Shown: positions 35,380 to 47,451, counted from the first letter of the stretch. The stretch is 64,000 nucleotides of DNA from Gigaspora margarita (GCA_009809945.1 WTPW01000320.1:221444-285443); one strand, 5' to 3'. Made by a program: numbers and translations. Notes: generated by a model from the sequence alone, not told the origin.

Positions 35380-36036
35380 GTCTAATTCGGACCATACCCG
35401 TACAAATCCGGATCTTGACCCGTGCCACAAAGATCCGTGCTTATACGACGCCAACCCGTGCCGATCCGGTTCAATTTTCTTATAAAGAATTTCTGAAACT
35501 ACCTCTTAATTTAGAAATTCCCGGTAGAACAGAATCCGACCACATTGTGCAATAACGAATTGACCGTAACACCGTCACGCCGTCACGGGTTTTACCATGC
35601 TGTGTTAAATTAATTGATTTCGTAATGTTGCACAGAACTGATGCACAATATGATATTCAAAAAATACAAAGGATACTTAACGGGCCCGTCACCAAATATA
35701 TAAAAAATATTTGTGGATTAAAATTTAGTTGCGCACATCATCATTTTTAATGAAATTAATCGAAATATATAAGTAAATTTTGACGGAATCCGCATATGCA
35801 CTTCAGGTTTTGCTTGCGGAAATTTAAAATTTCGTTGCGATCCGCAGACTCCGCAACCCAATTTCAGGCACTGGTACTTAATAATTTTGCATATAAAAAC
35901 TTTTTGTTATCGCCTTTTAACACATCGTTTAAACCAACAGGAAAGTAAGTAGATTGAGTAATGCATTTAAAAATCTTGTTGAACCTTTTTGTTTTTGCTA
36001 CGACTAAAAAACCTTTTTCTTGAATAACATTTTAAG
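35380..36036. other. Intergenic region upstream of the kinase gene
   Basis: The first ~160 bases are unusually GC-rich and contain CCCGTGCCGATCCGG, which resembles CCCGTGCCGATTCG near 34931, so the Mutator-like MITE probably landed in an older repeat (about 34903-35545). The rest, to 36036, has no recognised gene and should hold the promoter of the kinase gene. Confidence 0.5.
35892..35898 (+). promoter_or_regulatory. Possible TATA-like site for the kinase gene
   Basis: TATAAAA lies about 140 bases upstream of the ATG at 36037. In such AT-rich DNA this can arise by chance. Confidence 0.3.
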
Positions 36037-39000
36037 ATGGGATGTTTTGCATGGCTGAAATCTTTGCTAACTCACAAATCAGATCATCTGAGAAATTTAG
36101 AGATACCATCTACCAAATCGCTATACACTACTCTAGAGATCATTCCAAATAAGCTTCAACTTTTTGTTTATAGCCATACTATCTCTCTTCATGAACTTGA
36201 TAGTGATCCTTTTCAAAAGGTAATTAGCAAAATTTAATTGAATATCGTATACTAGGCCTTCAAAGTTGATTAGTTGATCAACGTCAATATTTATGCTCAA
36301 GATTGGATTTAAAACAAACAAATATATGAACGCTGTAGGAAGAAAACACGCTTAGCACCAGAAATTATAGTAGCAAACTTATCATGTATCACTTTGATAT
36401 CCTTAATTCTTACACTACCCCATATCCAGTATAACTTAAATAGACTATGATCCAATATTATGAAAATTTACTTGCAAGGCGTGTAAGGGATAGTATAGAT
36501 TTCACTTTTCAATCATCTTGCACGTACGTAAATTACGTAACAGGTAATAGATAACAACAGATATCATCATTTATGAACAATTTATATGTTGTTATTCACC
36601 AAGCTACAGAAAGACAGAAATATAGATCATTAATATTCATTCTCAATTCTTCAGAGGTTAAATTCATACATTAAAATCTTAAAAACCTTTATATGCGCCA
36701 GAATATTTGATTAATCTTATTGGTCACTTTAATTACGTGATTAATTACATTATCCTGTGTTGTAACTTGCTTGTTTAATTTCGCAGGGATACTTAACAAG
36801 ATGAATGTTAATGATTTTTCATCTTTGAATGGCTTATTATACATTTAAAAAAAATGACACACATAATAAAAATATAATTAATTATACTTTTTTTACTTTA
36901 ACACAAAAAAAAAAAAAAAGGAAAAGCATCTTGAATCACAAATAGCTTGTTGGACTTTCTTATCACATGGGTTATCTGTTCATGGACAAAAAGAGATCTA
37001 TTTCACACTTCGCCGTTATGAAGATGAGGATGAAAATGACATACCCGTAAATATTAAAGATCTATACCATGCCTTTTATATTTTAGCACGCAAAGGATCT
37101 AGGGTTGATATCGGAGGATATAGTAATTTTGGGAATGAAATTATATTTTCCAACACAGATATGAATAAAATAATATACACGGAAAAACAAAAAGATGAGA
37201 TTGGTTTACCTTCCCAAGTTTTACACGCTATTTTAATTACTAACGAAGAATATGAGGTATATGTGAATTATGGCATATCCCGTTTATTAGCTCGAATGGG
37301 TTATGCTAGAAGATATTTTCCTTTTCCTCCATGGAGCGAGAGGTTGCGTGAAAGTGTTGTGACGATGGATGATATGAAATCAAGCATATTGAACATAATT
37401 GGGAGTATAATTCAAATTTTGGGAGTGAGAGTCACACGTTTAAGAAATAAAACAATAAAATTGAATATTTCACCTAATTCTCATGAAATTATATATAATG
37501 TTTTGAGAGAAACAGGTTTTAACGGTGTATTAACTATTTTAACTGGAATAGATAAACAAGCAAATTCATGTTTAGTCTGGAATGGTAATCATGAAGAACT
37601 TAATGCGAATAGTTCAGGTTATCTTTCAACTCGACTTGGTGGCTGTTTCATTACGTTCTGCTCACAACAACCTGCAGATAGAGTTCAAGTTGCCGAAGAT
37701 GGTTTTATTTTGTTTTTAACTGACAATACATTCCAACAAATTTACCAAGCACTTATCTCTCGTAATTCACTGAATATAAAACCTAATGAAAATGTACACA
37801 TTGTGTTAGAATGGGACAATGAAGAGAGATTTTCCAATGAAAACTATAACAATGAGCATGTCGCTGACCTTATTTTACTTGAACTACTTACTAATGAAAA
37901 TAGACTCCAAGATCGAATCAGTTTAAATTCACAAGCTCAATATACAGGAAAGATAGATAATGTAGTCAAAAAACACTTCTCCTCAATGCATAAAAGTAAT
38001 GGATTCAATCTGTCAATATTCTTTACATTAAAAGAAAATGAACCTGCACATATAAAATTGCAAATGAATCCATTAGATTATGACGATTCAAAAGCATTAT
38101 CCCATAAACTTTGGCATAGCTTGACATTAATAGATTTGCCACCAATTTGTAGTGGACTAATTAGTTTTCAAATGCATTATGCCGTGTGGGGTGGAGAATC
38201 TGAACTGATTTTAGAAGAAAACGCTAAAATAACTCCTGAATTAAATGTGTGGCCTGAAAAAAAAGAAAATAATCTTTCAACAAATGAAATCACGTTTTTA
38301 CATAGTTTCAGATTAATTGGAGATACTGAAGAAAGTCTAATTGAAGATAAAAAGGAAAAGCTTAATCTTATAAATGAAAAAGGTTATTTCACTAAAAACT
38401 TTTCCAATTGGACCAGTGGAAATAATGAAATTGATGAATTACTGCGTGATTCTCAAAGTAATCTTGAATCATTTGATACAATTATGGAATGGATCCCATT
38501 TGAAGACTTGATAAATGTAGAATACCTTGCAGAAGGAGGATTTGCAATCGTATATTCAGCTGAATGGCGCACTGGTTGTATTAATGAGTTTGATATGATC
38601 AAATGCAAATTCGAGCGTGCTTCATCAGAAGAGTATGGAAATGTTCATGTAATTTTGAAAAGGTTTTGTAAATCAATTAATGGCTTAGATTATCTGTTAT
38701 ATGAGGTAATATTTCTTTTCAAGATTGTTGCTCTTTAACAAATTTTAATAATAATATTGCACATTTATTATTTTTTATTTACTATTAGTTAAAACAATAT
38801 CGCAAAATTTCAGGAGTATCGGGTATTACTAGATGTTTCGGAGTAACAAGACGCCCTGAAACCGGTGAATACTTACTTGTCGTAGAATACAATGGAATTG
38901 ATATTTCAAAATTATTTAACAACGCAGAAAACTCCTCTAAATTTATTACATTAAATGAAAGATTGAATATCCTATATGAAGTGGCTAAAGGGATTTCTGC

Positions 39001-39631
39001 AATTCATTCTCGTAATCTTGTACATCAAGATCTTCACCCTGGAAATATATTATATCATATATCAGATTCCTTTATAGGGCGCGCAACAATTACAGATTTT
39101 GGATTTTGTAAACCTTTAAATGAATCTTCTAATAGTGGGAGAATCTACGGAGTATTGTCTTATATTGCTCCTGAAGTTTTGAAGGGTAACCCTTTTACAA
39201 AAGCTTCGGATATATATAGCTTCGGGTCAATAATGTACTTACTTGGATGTGGCTATGCACCATTTAAAAATGATCCAAATGATGCGAGTTTAATCCTAAA
39301 AATTATGGATGGAGAACGACCACAAATCAAAGGAGTTCCTGAATTTTATAAAAACTTAATGATAAGTTGCTGGGATAATGATCCTAATAATCGACCAACA
39401 ATAGATGAGATTGTAGAGATTGTAAAAACCTGGGTTTATTCTCCTGATGAACCATCTGAAGAAATAAAAAAAGAAATAGAAAGAGCTGAGGAAATTCTCA
39501 AAAAGAATTCATTCACAGAAGTCCCTAGTATCCACTTTCAAGCATATTCTATGTCTAATTCTTTTCTAACTTTATCAGTTCTTATTGAAGAATTTTCTAC
39601 ACTTGGAATAGATTTAACAATTACGACATAA
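36037..39631 (+). CDS. SARA_C-like domain / TKL-type protein kinase fusion, 3 exons, 936 aa
   Basis: Exons 36037-36219, 36921-38705 and 38789-39631 join in phase 0 at GT-AG introns. The ATG at 36037 was chosen because exon 1 is open from there and reads smoothly into exon 2 (DPFQK then EKHLESQIACWTF). Residues ~65-500 resemble the C-terminal domain of SARA/endofin (formerly DUF3480): HGLSVHGQKEIYFTLRR, LLARMGYARRYFPFPPWSER, SPNSHEIIYNVL, AEDGFILFLTDN and ENVHIVLEWDNEE fall in the family's order. No FYVE finger is present. Residues ~593-865 are a kinase: LAEGGFAIVYSAEW loop (597-605), VILK Lys641, VHQDLHPGN with Asp737, TDFG with Asp759, APEV (783) and DIYSFGSIMY. All catalytic residues are present, but HRD is HQD. 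A 70-residue Glu/Lys-rich tail follows. No signal or membrane segment is obvious. The SARA_C match is from memory. The kinase call is firm; its substrate is unknown. Confidence 0.9.
36220..36920 (+). other. Intron 1 of the kinase gene, 701 bp
   Basis: Donor GTAATT follows CAAAAG at 36219. The acceptor AG at 36919-36920 ends a run of about 16 A residues, with a T-rich stretch (TTTTTTTACTTTAAC) just before. No other AG occurs between 36880 and 36918, and this one joins the frames exactly. It is much longer than the other introns seen here (66-144 bp). Confidence 0.75.
38706..38788 (+). other. Intron 2 of the kinase gene, 83 bp
   Basis: Donor GTAATA after TATGAG and acceptor TTACTATTAG. It lies just after the kinase beta-3 Lys, between YE and LKQYRKISG. 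Without splicing the frame would end at 38738. Confidence 0.92.
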
Positions 39632-39730
39632 GTATATATAGATTAGTATTTAATGTATATGAAATTTCGTGATTTTAAATGGATGACATATTTTATGGCC
39701 TCAATAATTATATATTTAATAATACTATTA

Positions 39731-39736
39731 AATAAA
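39731..39736 (+). terminator. Possible polyadenylation signal of the kinase gene
   Basis: AATAAA lies about 100 bases after the stop codon. It is a plausible position, but chance matches are common in this AT-rich DNA. Confidence 0.4.
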
Positions 39737-39739
39737 GCA

Positions 39740-41550
39740 TTTTATACGTATTAAAGAAATTTACATGATATGTTGAACTTTTGTCTGGAGCGATGTAGAA
39801 GATCAATGTCTATGCATTTCGATACTAAAGTCTTATACCAATTTTTATAATATGTTTTTTTAAAAAATAGAATAGCAAATTTGATAAGAAAAATATTGAT
39901 GAAAGCATTTTTGCCAAAACTATTGATCGTATTAAGTTATAAAAAATTAAATAACGTGAAAAATTTTTTATCTTTTCGTTAAATGGGTGCACATTATTTA
40001 GGGAGCACATGAACGTTGTTTTAATACTTCAGAGGTGAAATTTTCTAAATAATGTTTTGTTATATTTTCTCTTGATTTTCTTTATGTCATTATTTAATAG
40101 GGTTATTTCATTTAAATCAGGTCCATGGCTAAATGTATATGAGGGGAATTCAATAGAAATGAACAGTTTCAAGAGCATGAACTCTGTGATATTTTCGTGG
40201 TAATCACTTCACATGATTGAACACTCGGCCTAATTTAGGGCTAATGTTAGGGTTATGTGATAATATAGTTTAGGCCGAATATTTAGCACTAGTAAAAAAA
40301 ATGGCGCCACTGCATGATTTCGCGTGATGTGATGACCACTGTTTTTAAAAGGCCCGGGACGAATCATTTTTAATTAGCTTTTTTTTAAAAGATTTTAAAT
40401 TAATAATGATTTTTATTTTTATTTATTTTAATTCTATAACTATATATATCATATACTGTAATTAGAATTAAAGTAAAAAAATTTTTATTAAATTTGGTTT
40501 GGTAATTGTTGAGATATTTTGACTTAAGGTTTAAAAACTAAGCCATTATCAGCAAGTTCATGATTGTTTGAAAGACCACCTAAACTATGCCCCAACTCAG
40601 GTCATAACGTGTCCAGGTCCCAACGTCTATAACTCAGGTCAAATTGCAAATCTAATAAATCTAATCATTTAAAACCACCCAATTTTTAAATCTGGTCAAT
40701 TTTTGCCAAAATTATGGATCAACCGATATGTAGGATCAACCTTTTGTAAGAAAAGTATATAATGCTAATTGTCCGAAGGACATTACAGACGGAGCAATAG
40801 GTTACCTTATGTCTGTGTGTTAACAAATTCTAAATTCTGATTGGATAGATCAGGTGTAACATAAAATAAAACAATCAAAACAATAGAAACTGACGCTTAT
40901 TGGCTAGATTAGGTGAACTTAAAAAAACAACTCGATTTCCTTCGGACTTTGAATGGATCCCATTTTCCTAGTTATAGGCCGACTTTAGATATAATAAAAG
41001 TTATTTTATTTAAAAACAAAAAAAAAACGAATCACTTGTGTCTACATCTTAGAGCTAAATTGGCGGCGTAATTCATTTAACTCTAATCGTAACAGCTCTT
41101 AAAACATGATCGATATGTATTATATTTTTGTAAATTCCACATTTATGATCAAAAATATGAGAATATTTGAATTTGCTAAAATTTGTGAAACCGATAAGAT
41201 TATAACTTTATGGAATATTATGGCCTTCACCTTTTCTCCCTTGTGTAGGAGCAGTCCTAATATTTAACCCTCCTTTCGTAGGAGCATATTTTTTATCACT
41301 TCACCTTTTTTTTTGTTTTTTTGTGAAAGAGCATTTTTTTGCATTCCATCTACCTTTTCTAATAGCGCATTTTACTATCTTCATGGAATTATTATTTACT
41401 TGTGCCATGCTTTAATTGTAGACGATATTAGAAGAAAAGGAATTATGATAATTATCATGCGGAATAATAACTAAAAAGTATAACTTCACCTAGTTTTATT
41501 TGTGTATTCAAACACATCGATCGATTAACTAATGATTTTATATTGATCCC
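39740..41550. other. Intergenic region with degraded MITE traces
   Basis: No gene seen. Near 40138 ATGAGGGGAATTCAATAGAA resembles the inverted end of the 8293-8540 MITE family, and the AT stem near 40430-40545 resembles its interior. A separate inverted pair GTGGTAATCAC / GTGATGACCAC spans 40199-40342. A weaker pair, GTCCGAAGGA / TCCTTCGGAC, spans 40771-40947. Confidence 0.5.
40199..40342. mobile_element. Candidate small inverted-repeat element, 144 bp
   Basis: Ends GTGGTAATCACTTCACATGA and, inverted, GTGGTCATCACATCACGCGA. An inner pair CGGCCTAA/TTAGGCCG supports folding. It interrupts the degraded MITE near 40138. No target duplication was identified. Confidence 0.5.
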
Positions 41551-41554
41551 TTTG

Positions 41555-41700
41555 CGATGACGAATGGTTTCGTCATGGTTTCATCATGACGAAACCTTGA
41601 CGATTGACGAACCCCCGACGATCGACAAAACCTATGACGAATTGACGAAACCTATCACGAATTGACGAAACCCTTGACGAAACCTCTAACGATTGTTGAA
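41555..41700 (+). repeat. Cluster of TGACGAA heptamers (left)
   Basis: TGACGAA occurs seven times in about 140 bases, often as TGACGAAACC or GAATTGACGAAACC, with one inverted TTCGTCA. It faces the inverse cluster at 43125-43316. Confidence 0.85.
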
Positions 41701-41854
41701 ACATTGGCAACCGATTCAGCCAGTAATTAAATAACAAGCTTTTATATAATGATCTTTGGATACACTAAACCTTAAATTGTTTCAAAAGAATGTTATTTCA
41801 TTATAAGGTTTCATTGGCTTTTGTTTTCCGAACACGTGCGAAGAAGGAAGAGAA

Positions 41855-42702
41855 TAGGGATGAGAATCGATTCTAAAAACTTTAATCGATGATCGAATCG
41901 GTTATAATCGATTTATAATCGATAATCGAATCCTATATATATGTAGTTATCACTTATTACTATCAGTTTATCACCATCATAATCATCAGCAAAAATATCA
42001 TTATTATCAGAGATATAATCTAATTTCACTAAATCTATCATCCTCAGATAATGTACTTTGTTGGTTTTCAAGTTGACGAAGCTGTAGTAGCCTTGCCGAT
42101 AAAGTTAAAAACAAAAAAAAAACTTACTTTATATAAATAAATTGAACAATAATAAAAAGCTTAATCATTTTGGGCAATATTATTTATTCATTCGTGTAAA
42201 AATTAAGGCTTAATTATTTGGGCAATATTATTTATTAATTCATGTAAAAATTAAGAAACGGTCTTAAAAATTAAAAATAATAAACTTAGCCACTATAATA
42301 TGGCTGGCTATAAACTATAGGCTTAAAATTNAATAAAACAATANGCCTTATATTTAACAAACATATAGCTGTAATCATTACTTACCAGAGAATATTTAAA
42401 AATAATTAAGTAAATAACTTGCGAAATAAAGATGGCTGAGTACGAACTAAAGGCTAAGCTAAATGACTCATAAAGTATAAAAATAAAAGAGCTGTTTTTA
42501 AAATAAATAAATAACTTGAAAATTAGTGAAAGTTTATTATAATTAAAACGATTATACGCCTAGAATCGATTCTAATTCAAGAATCGATTCAAAAATATGT
42601 AATCGCTTCTAGAAACGATTAAATCGATTATACAAAAATGAGAATCGATTCTAATTCGATTAACGATTAAATCGATTATCAGAGAATCGATTCTCATCCC
42701 TA
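41855..42702. mobile_element. hAT-like MITE, 848 bp, with AATCGATT words
   Basis: Perfect 20-bp ends TAGGGATGAGAATCGATTCT in inverted orientation and a perfect 8-bp flank GAAGAGAA (41847-41854 and 42703-42710). About 100-150 bases at each end are packed with ATCGATT, TAATCGAT and AATCGATT words. The interior is AT-rich with no convincing frame. Two ambiguous bases (N) lie inside. A diverged relative lies near 58318-58625. Confidence 0.95.
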
Positions 42703-43124
42703 GAAGAGAAGCGAAATACTTGAAAACCAATATTTAAATCGACTTTGGTGCACTAATTAAAAATGACGGGAACGAAATTTTACATATAGTGAGCGTCAAT
42801 CTATCGTGTAGTCTCCAATACTAACACCCTAACATAAACTTCTATATTTACGCGCTTTGTTTTTTTACAAAATTTAATTTCCTTTTTTTTTGATTTGTTA
42901 TTCGTAAAAAGTAAAATCACGATGAATAACGAGAATATCATGGATATCTAATATTATATATTGTTATGCAACTATATTGATTCTCTATCGCTGTTATTAA
43001 TTATGCATTATCGCCTGTTCTGTTAAAACATTGTTGTTTTTTTTTAGCTCTTATCGTTATTGTTATTAAAACACTTCTTAATTTTTATAAACGCGGTATT
43101 TAGCTCTATCTTATATGAATATAA

Positions 43125-43316
43125 CACATCAGGTTTCGTCATATGCTTCGTCAATTCGTCATAGGTTCTCAATTCGTCATAGGGTTCGTCAATCGTCAGG
43201 GATTTCGTCAATCGTCAATTCGTCAAGTGGAAGTCGCCTGACGAAATGGTTTCGTCATTTATCAATGACGAATGATTCGTATTCGTCAATGACGAATTAT
43301 TCGTCATTCGTCAGGC
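43125..43316 (-). repeat. Cluster of TTCGTCA heptamers (right)
   Basis: TTCGTCA (TGACGAA on the minus strand) occurs about a dozen times, including ATTCGTCATTCGTCA. With 41555-41700 it forms a large inverted pair about 1.77 kb across that encloses the hAT-like MITE. Confidence 0.85.
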
Positions 43317-44521
43317 ATCTTTAATATATACGCGAATAAATAAGCCTAAATCATGTAAATGCGTTGATAAATAATTTTTTATTCTCAACAAATCGGTATG
43401 ATGAAGTAAATTAAAAAAGAGTATTGTTTTTTTTTATTTAACACTAAATTTACGCGAATATACTGTAATGAACTTAAGAAACATACTGTAAATGAAGATT
43501 CCACCTTATTTCACCGACAGGCAATTTAGGCGATATCAAATTACAATGGGTCATATAATAGGAAAACCGTTATTTGGTACTTGCTTACGATTAACCAAAT
43601 GATAAACCTAATCATATGTACGTCGGCCAAAAATGAAATGGTTGTTGATAAAATAAACCGCACTGAAATTTGGATAACTTCATGCTAGAGAAAGTCGAAT
43701 AAATCAAATTAAAATATCAGAATTATTTTAGAAATAAATTTCACCAGTTTTTATTTATTTATTTATTTGTTTTTTTGATTACAATTATAAAATTTGGTAG
43801 AATTTTTTTATCTTAAAAATTTTTAAATTAAAATTAAGCGTTAGGTTAGAGTTAAGGCTCAAATTAAAGTTAGAGGTTAGGGGTTTTTTAGTATGCTAAT
43901 TATTTTTACTAATTACTAAAGATGCTCCTGAAAAATAGCAAACCTTTTGAATTATACCTCCAGTGAGAATTAAAATTGTCCAAAATATTAACTATATGAA
44001 TTTAAACAGTTTATATTAACTGCTTTGCTTAATAAAAGAAATTTATACTCACTTGATATGTATTTTAACTGGCTTTACTGGGTCGTCTGGTCTACTTTGG
44101 TCCAATTTTGTTAATTATAACAGATTTTTTCCAAGCTCGACCAATCTTAAGATTAAGGTCTATTGGTATGAAACCAGGCCACATAATTATTCATCCTCTA
44201 AATTGATAATCTAAAAGTTACCTTGCAAAAATACTGGAATTTTTTATATTGCTATATTAATGTTATATTTATGCTCTAAAATATTATTTGAAAGTTATAT
44301 GTTTTTTTTTAAGAATTAAAAAGAAAGAAAATAGTAAATCGGATGCTGATTAATGAAAAAAATCATCAATAATGAATTTTAAATCTTTAATTTCTTTATA
44401 TAAACTCGATTCCATTGATAAGCTGTTCTACTGATTTATTTTATGTTCCCAATTCAGCAAATAAGTTGTAATTTCCATAGTCGGCATTACTCGTAAAATA
44501 ATAAATATTGAAGACCTAAAA

Positions 44522-44527
<6 letters not shown>

Positions 44528-44571
<44 letters not shown>
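44528..44571 (+). repeat. Poly-A tract, 44 bases
   Basis: An uninterrupted A run. Its length in the true genome is uncertain because homopolymers are poorly assembled. No LINE or SINE sequence was recognised upstream. Confidence 0.85.
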
Positions 44572-44575
<4 letters not shown>

Positions 44576-45298
44576 GCATATTTAGCGTATTTTATGAATT
44601 TAAAATTAAAATTTAACATATTTTATGGATTTAAAATTAAAATTTGGAAATTATAAATCATTAATATAAATCAGGTACAAGAAAAATAATCCCGGAGTTC
44701 AAATAAATAGCTTTAACATATTTTGCTATTTTTCGTTGCTTTTCATTGGAGCAATTTTCCTTGAATGTTGTCACGGTATGGAGAAAGAATTCTACTTTCT
44801 ATTGCCAGTTTTTAACTTTTACCGTGAACAATATAAGCTTAGAGAGTGTTGGTTTTATCAATCTAGGTATTCGTAAATTGTGTTAAGGTTAAAGAAACGA
44901 CCAATTATGATATTATGTAAACACGTTTAATCGACACTATAGGAATAAGGACAGTATTTTACTAATTTTTGTAAAGTGGTTTTCAAGTGTTATAAATTTT
45001 ATTTAATAGATTTTTGTATGTTACATAGATGTTAACTGCCTCTTTTCCCCAACGAAAGTTACCCTTTAAATACATTCTCCTTCACTAGTTCTCACGGTGG
45101 CTATGAAACACGATTTGATAAATTTACAAATTATGAAGTAATTGCTCATGACAATTGACGTTAAATTTTTCATTGAAAGTAGTAATGGGAAAAAAAATTG
45201 AGGTAAAACTAAAAATGAAGTAATGGTTCGCGAAAAAAATGTAGTAATCGGAGCCGGGTAACGGACGATCATCAAAATTCACGTGGTGGCAGATCGAC

Positions 45299-45733
45299 GA
45301 AATTTTGACACCTGACCAGGACCCGTAAAAATTGTTTTGAGTAACGGGAAAAAATGTTTTGGGTAATAGCAAAAAAAAGTTTTTTATTGCGATATAAAAT
45401 TTCAATTACAATAGTGTTTATTTTTATCATATTTATAAAAACGTATCTATGATGGTTTGGCACCTATAATATGTTTTCATTATGTTTATAGATTTTCTAC
45501 GGTTTGGGAAGGATTTTTGGGGACGTAAAACATTTTCACTTAGAACACCCTACACCGATTAATTCATAGGTGAATTAAAATAGCTAGCCAATCAAATTTG
45601 CGAATTTTTGTACCATGCATAAATAAGAGCAAAAATTGTTTTATAATGTGATATTCGATAAAAATTGTGTTTTATTGTTTTCTAATCTTTTCACAATTTT
45701 TACGTGTCCCTGCACCTGACAAAATTTCCCGTG
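45299..45733. mobile_element. Candidate inverted-repeat element, ~435 bp
   Basis: AAATTTTGACACCTGACC then CCGTAAAAATTG at the left recurs inverted at the right (CAATTTTTACGTGTCC, CACCTGACAAAATTT). No target duplication found, and the true ends may lie further out. Confidence 0.4.
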
Positions 45734-47074
45734 ACAATGTGTGCAAGGTTGGTGGCGCAGATTTCCTTAACTACGAATCAGATGTCAAGGTTACATGTAA
45801 CGTAACACAACCATGAAAACTAAGAGTTATAAATCACTTATTTCTCAAAAAAAAAAAAAGCCGCATAAGAAATTACTTAAGTGCTCTAACAAAATTGATT
45901 ATTGAGTGATATATGTGCAAGCTTTCTATGCGAAATTTCTCTCTAAACTTAACTTTAAATTCTGGCCTAAGTACATGTTTAGTCTCTATAAATGCAATAT
46001 TTCTTAATTGTTCTCTAAATGTATGTTTGACCCCAACGAATTGCACTAAAAGAGAGTTGACTATATTCATAAATAACTAGCCTTAATTCATGCGCTAACC
46101 CAAACATAAACGAACTATAAAGAAATTTGTCTGTGCCACAAATCTGGCACAATCAAGAATTGCAATTATGTAAATGTTATACTGTATATCATATTGCATT
46201 TTTAAAAATAAACATTTTACGAACCAAAAATATAGCATTAAAGAATTTAAAATTTTTCATATTAATATTTTTGCTACCTTTTAAAACTTTTGTGGAACAA
46301 ATAAAACTTTATGTATAAAAATAGATTGGAAAATTTTACCCGGATTATCCGGGTAAATTATTATAGGTTATCATTCACACGATTTGTCACGCAGTCGCAG
46401 GGGTAAATTTTTTACTATGAAATTTGAGTGATCGACATCCATATGATCGATCCATTTTTCATAGTAAATTACAACGGCAGGTCCTCTTCAAATGGGGGTT
46501 TCAGGGGTTTCCTAAAAGGAAACCACAATCACGAGATAATGAATAGCACTTTAGTTAAATATGCACTTTCTTATTTATAAGTCTAAAGTAAGATAAGTTG
46601 CAAAGTTGAGAAGAATCACGCCCTTAAAGTTGGTCTTTTGTTTTACTTTACATATACTTTTTATCTTGCTTTGAAAGCTTTTTTTTAAGTATAACAACAA
46701 ACTTACCAAAGTTATTTAACATTCTAAACCATTTAGAGTTATTACCAATGAAGATTTATTGAAATTCAAGCAGAGTTATAACCGACCAAGTAAATTAGAT
46801 TATAATTGAAGGAATTAAAGTAATGCTTACTACTACAGTACTACTACAGTACTAATATAGTTTTTAAAAATTTAGATGAAACTATTGATGAAAACCTAAA
46901 TATAGACAAAAAATACTTTAGCAGTAGATTATTTAGGAATTATATGATGTCAAAATTTTGAAACATGTTAGGTTGGATTAAACTACTATCGATAAGAGAT
47001 TAAAACTATAGAGTTAACTTAGAGAGAGTTAATTGTATTGAATATTTTTTTAAAAAAAAATTTTTTTATTAAAA

Positions 47075-47451
47075 TTAAGAGTAGGGTGAATGTAGATCAA
47101 TTTTCATATGATTTATGTGGTACTACAAAATTTTATATAGAATGCAAAAAAATGCTTCTAATAAAACTTTTTAAATTTATAGTCAATATTCCCCAAAATT
47201 TTGTGACATATAATTTGATGTTTCATATTTGTTATAGTAAAATTTTAAACCCTTTATCATTTAAAAAAATCTATTTTTGTATATTGATAAAAAAACTTAG
47301 GTAGACCCAAATTTACTTAGGTAGCACAAAAATTGCTAATTATGATTGGTCAGATCTATGTTGTTTACAATTCTGATTGGTCGATCATCTGATTTCATAT
47401 GATTACAACATGATCACTATTAAAAATGATCTACATTCACCCTACCCTTAA
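47075..47451. mobile_element. piggyBac-like MITE copy 1, 377 bp, TTAA-flanked
   Basis: Between two TTAA sites (47075-47078, 47448-47451) the ends are GAGTAGGGTGAATGTAGATC and, inverted, GGGTAGGGTGAATGTAGATC, each followed by a TCATATGAT-like or GATCAT word. TTAA duplication is the hallmark of piggyBac elements. No transposase. Confidence 0.8.

Larger units (their letters stand above)
43317..47074. other. Intergenic region, no gene recognised
   Basis: Short frames exist on both strands but none reads like a conserved protein. Visible structure is a 44-base A run at 44528-44571, an inverted pair at 45299-45733, and a short TACCCGG/CCGGGTA palindrome near 46336. Confidence 0.55.

Noticed and set aside
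34825-35555. Frames at 34825-35046 and 35274-35555
   Set aside because: They cross the borders of MITE-type repeats and use GC-rich repeat words; not genes.
36037-36054. N-myristoylation/palmitoylation signal MGCFAW
   Set aside because: Gly2 and Cys3 are suggestive, but position 6 is Trp rather than a small residue, so the usual myristoylation pattern is not met.
43115-43324. 69-codon open frame
   Set aside because: It is a translation of the TTCGTCA heptamer cluster (Ser/Arg/His repeats), with no protein character of its own.
44528-44571. Poly-A tail marking a LINE or SINE insertion
   Set aside because: No element body or target duplication was found next to it.
45066-45463. Three overlapping minus-strand frames
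   Set aside because: Short, mutually overlapping, rich in Phe/Ile/Asn and without a recognisable motif; part lies in a candidate inverted-repeat element.
45873-46070. 65-codon minus-strand frame
   Set aside because: Reads somewhat like protein but has no motif, no partner exon and no support on either side, so I did not call it.
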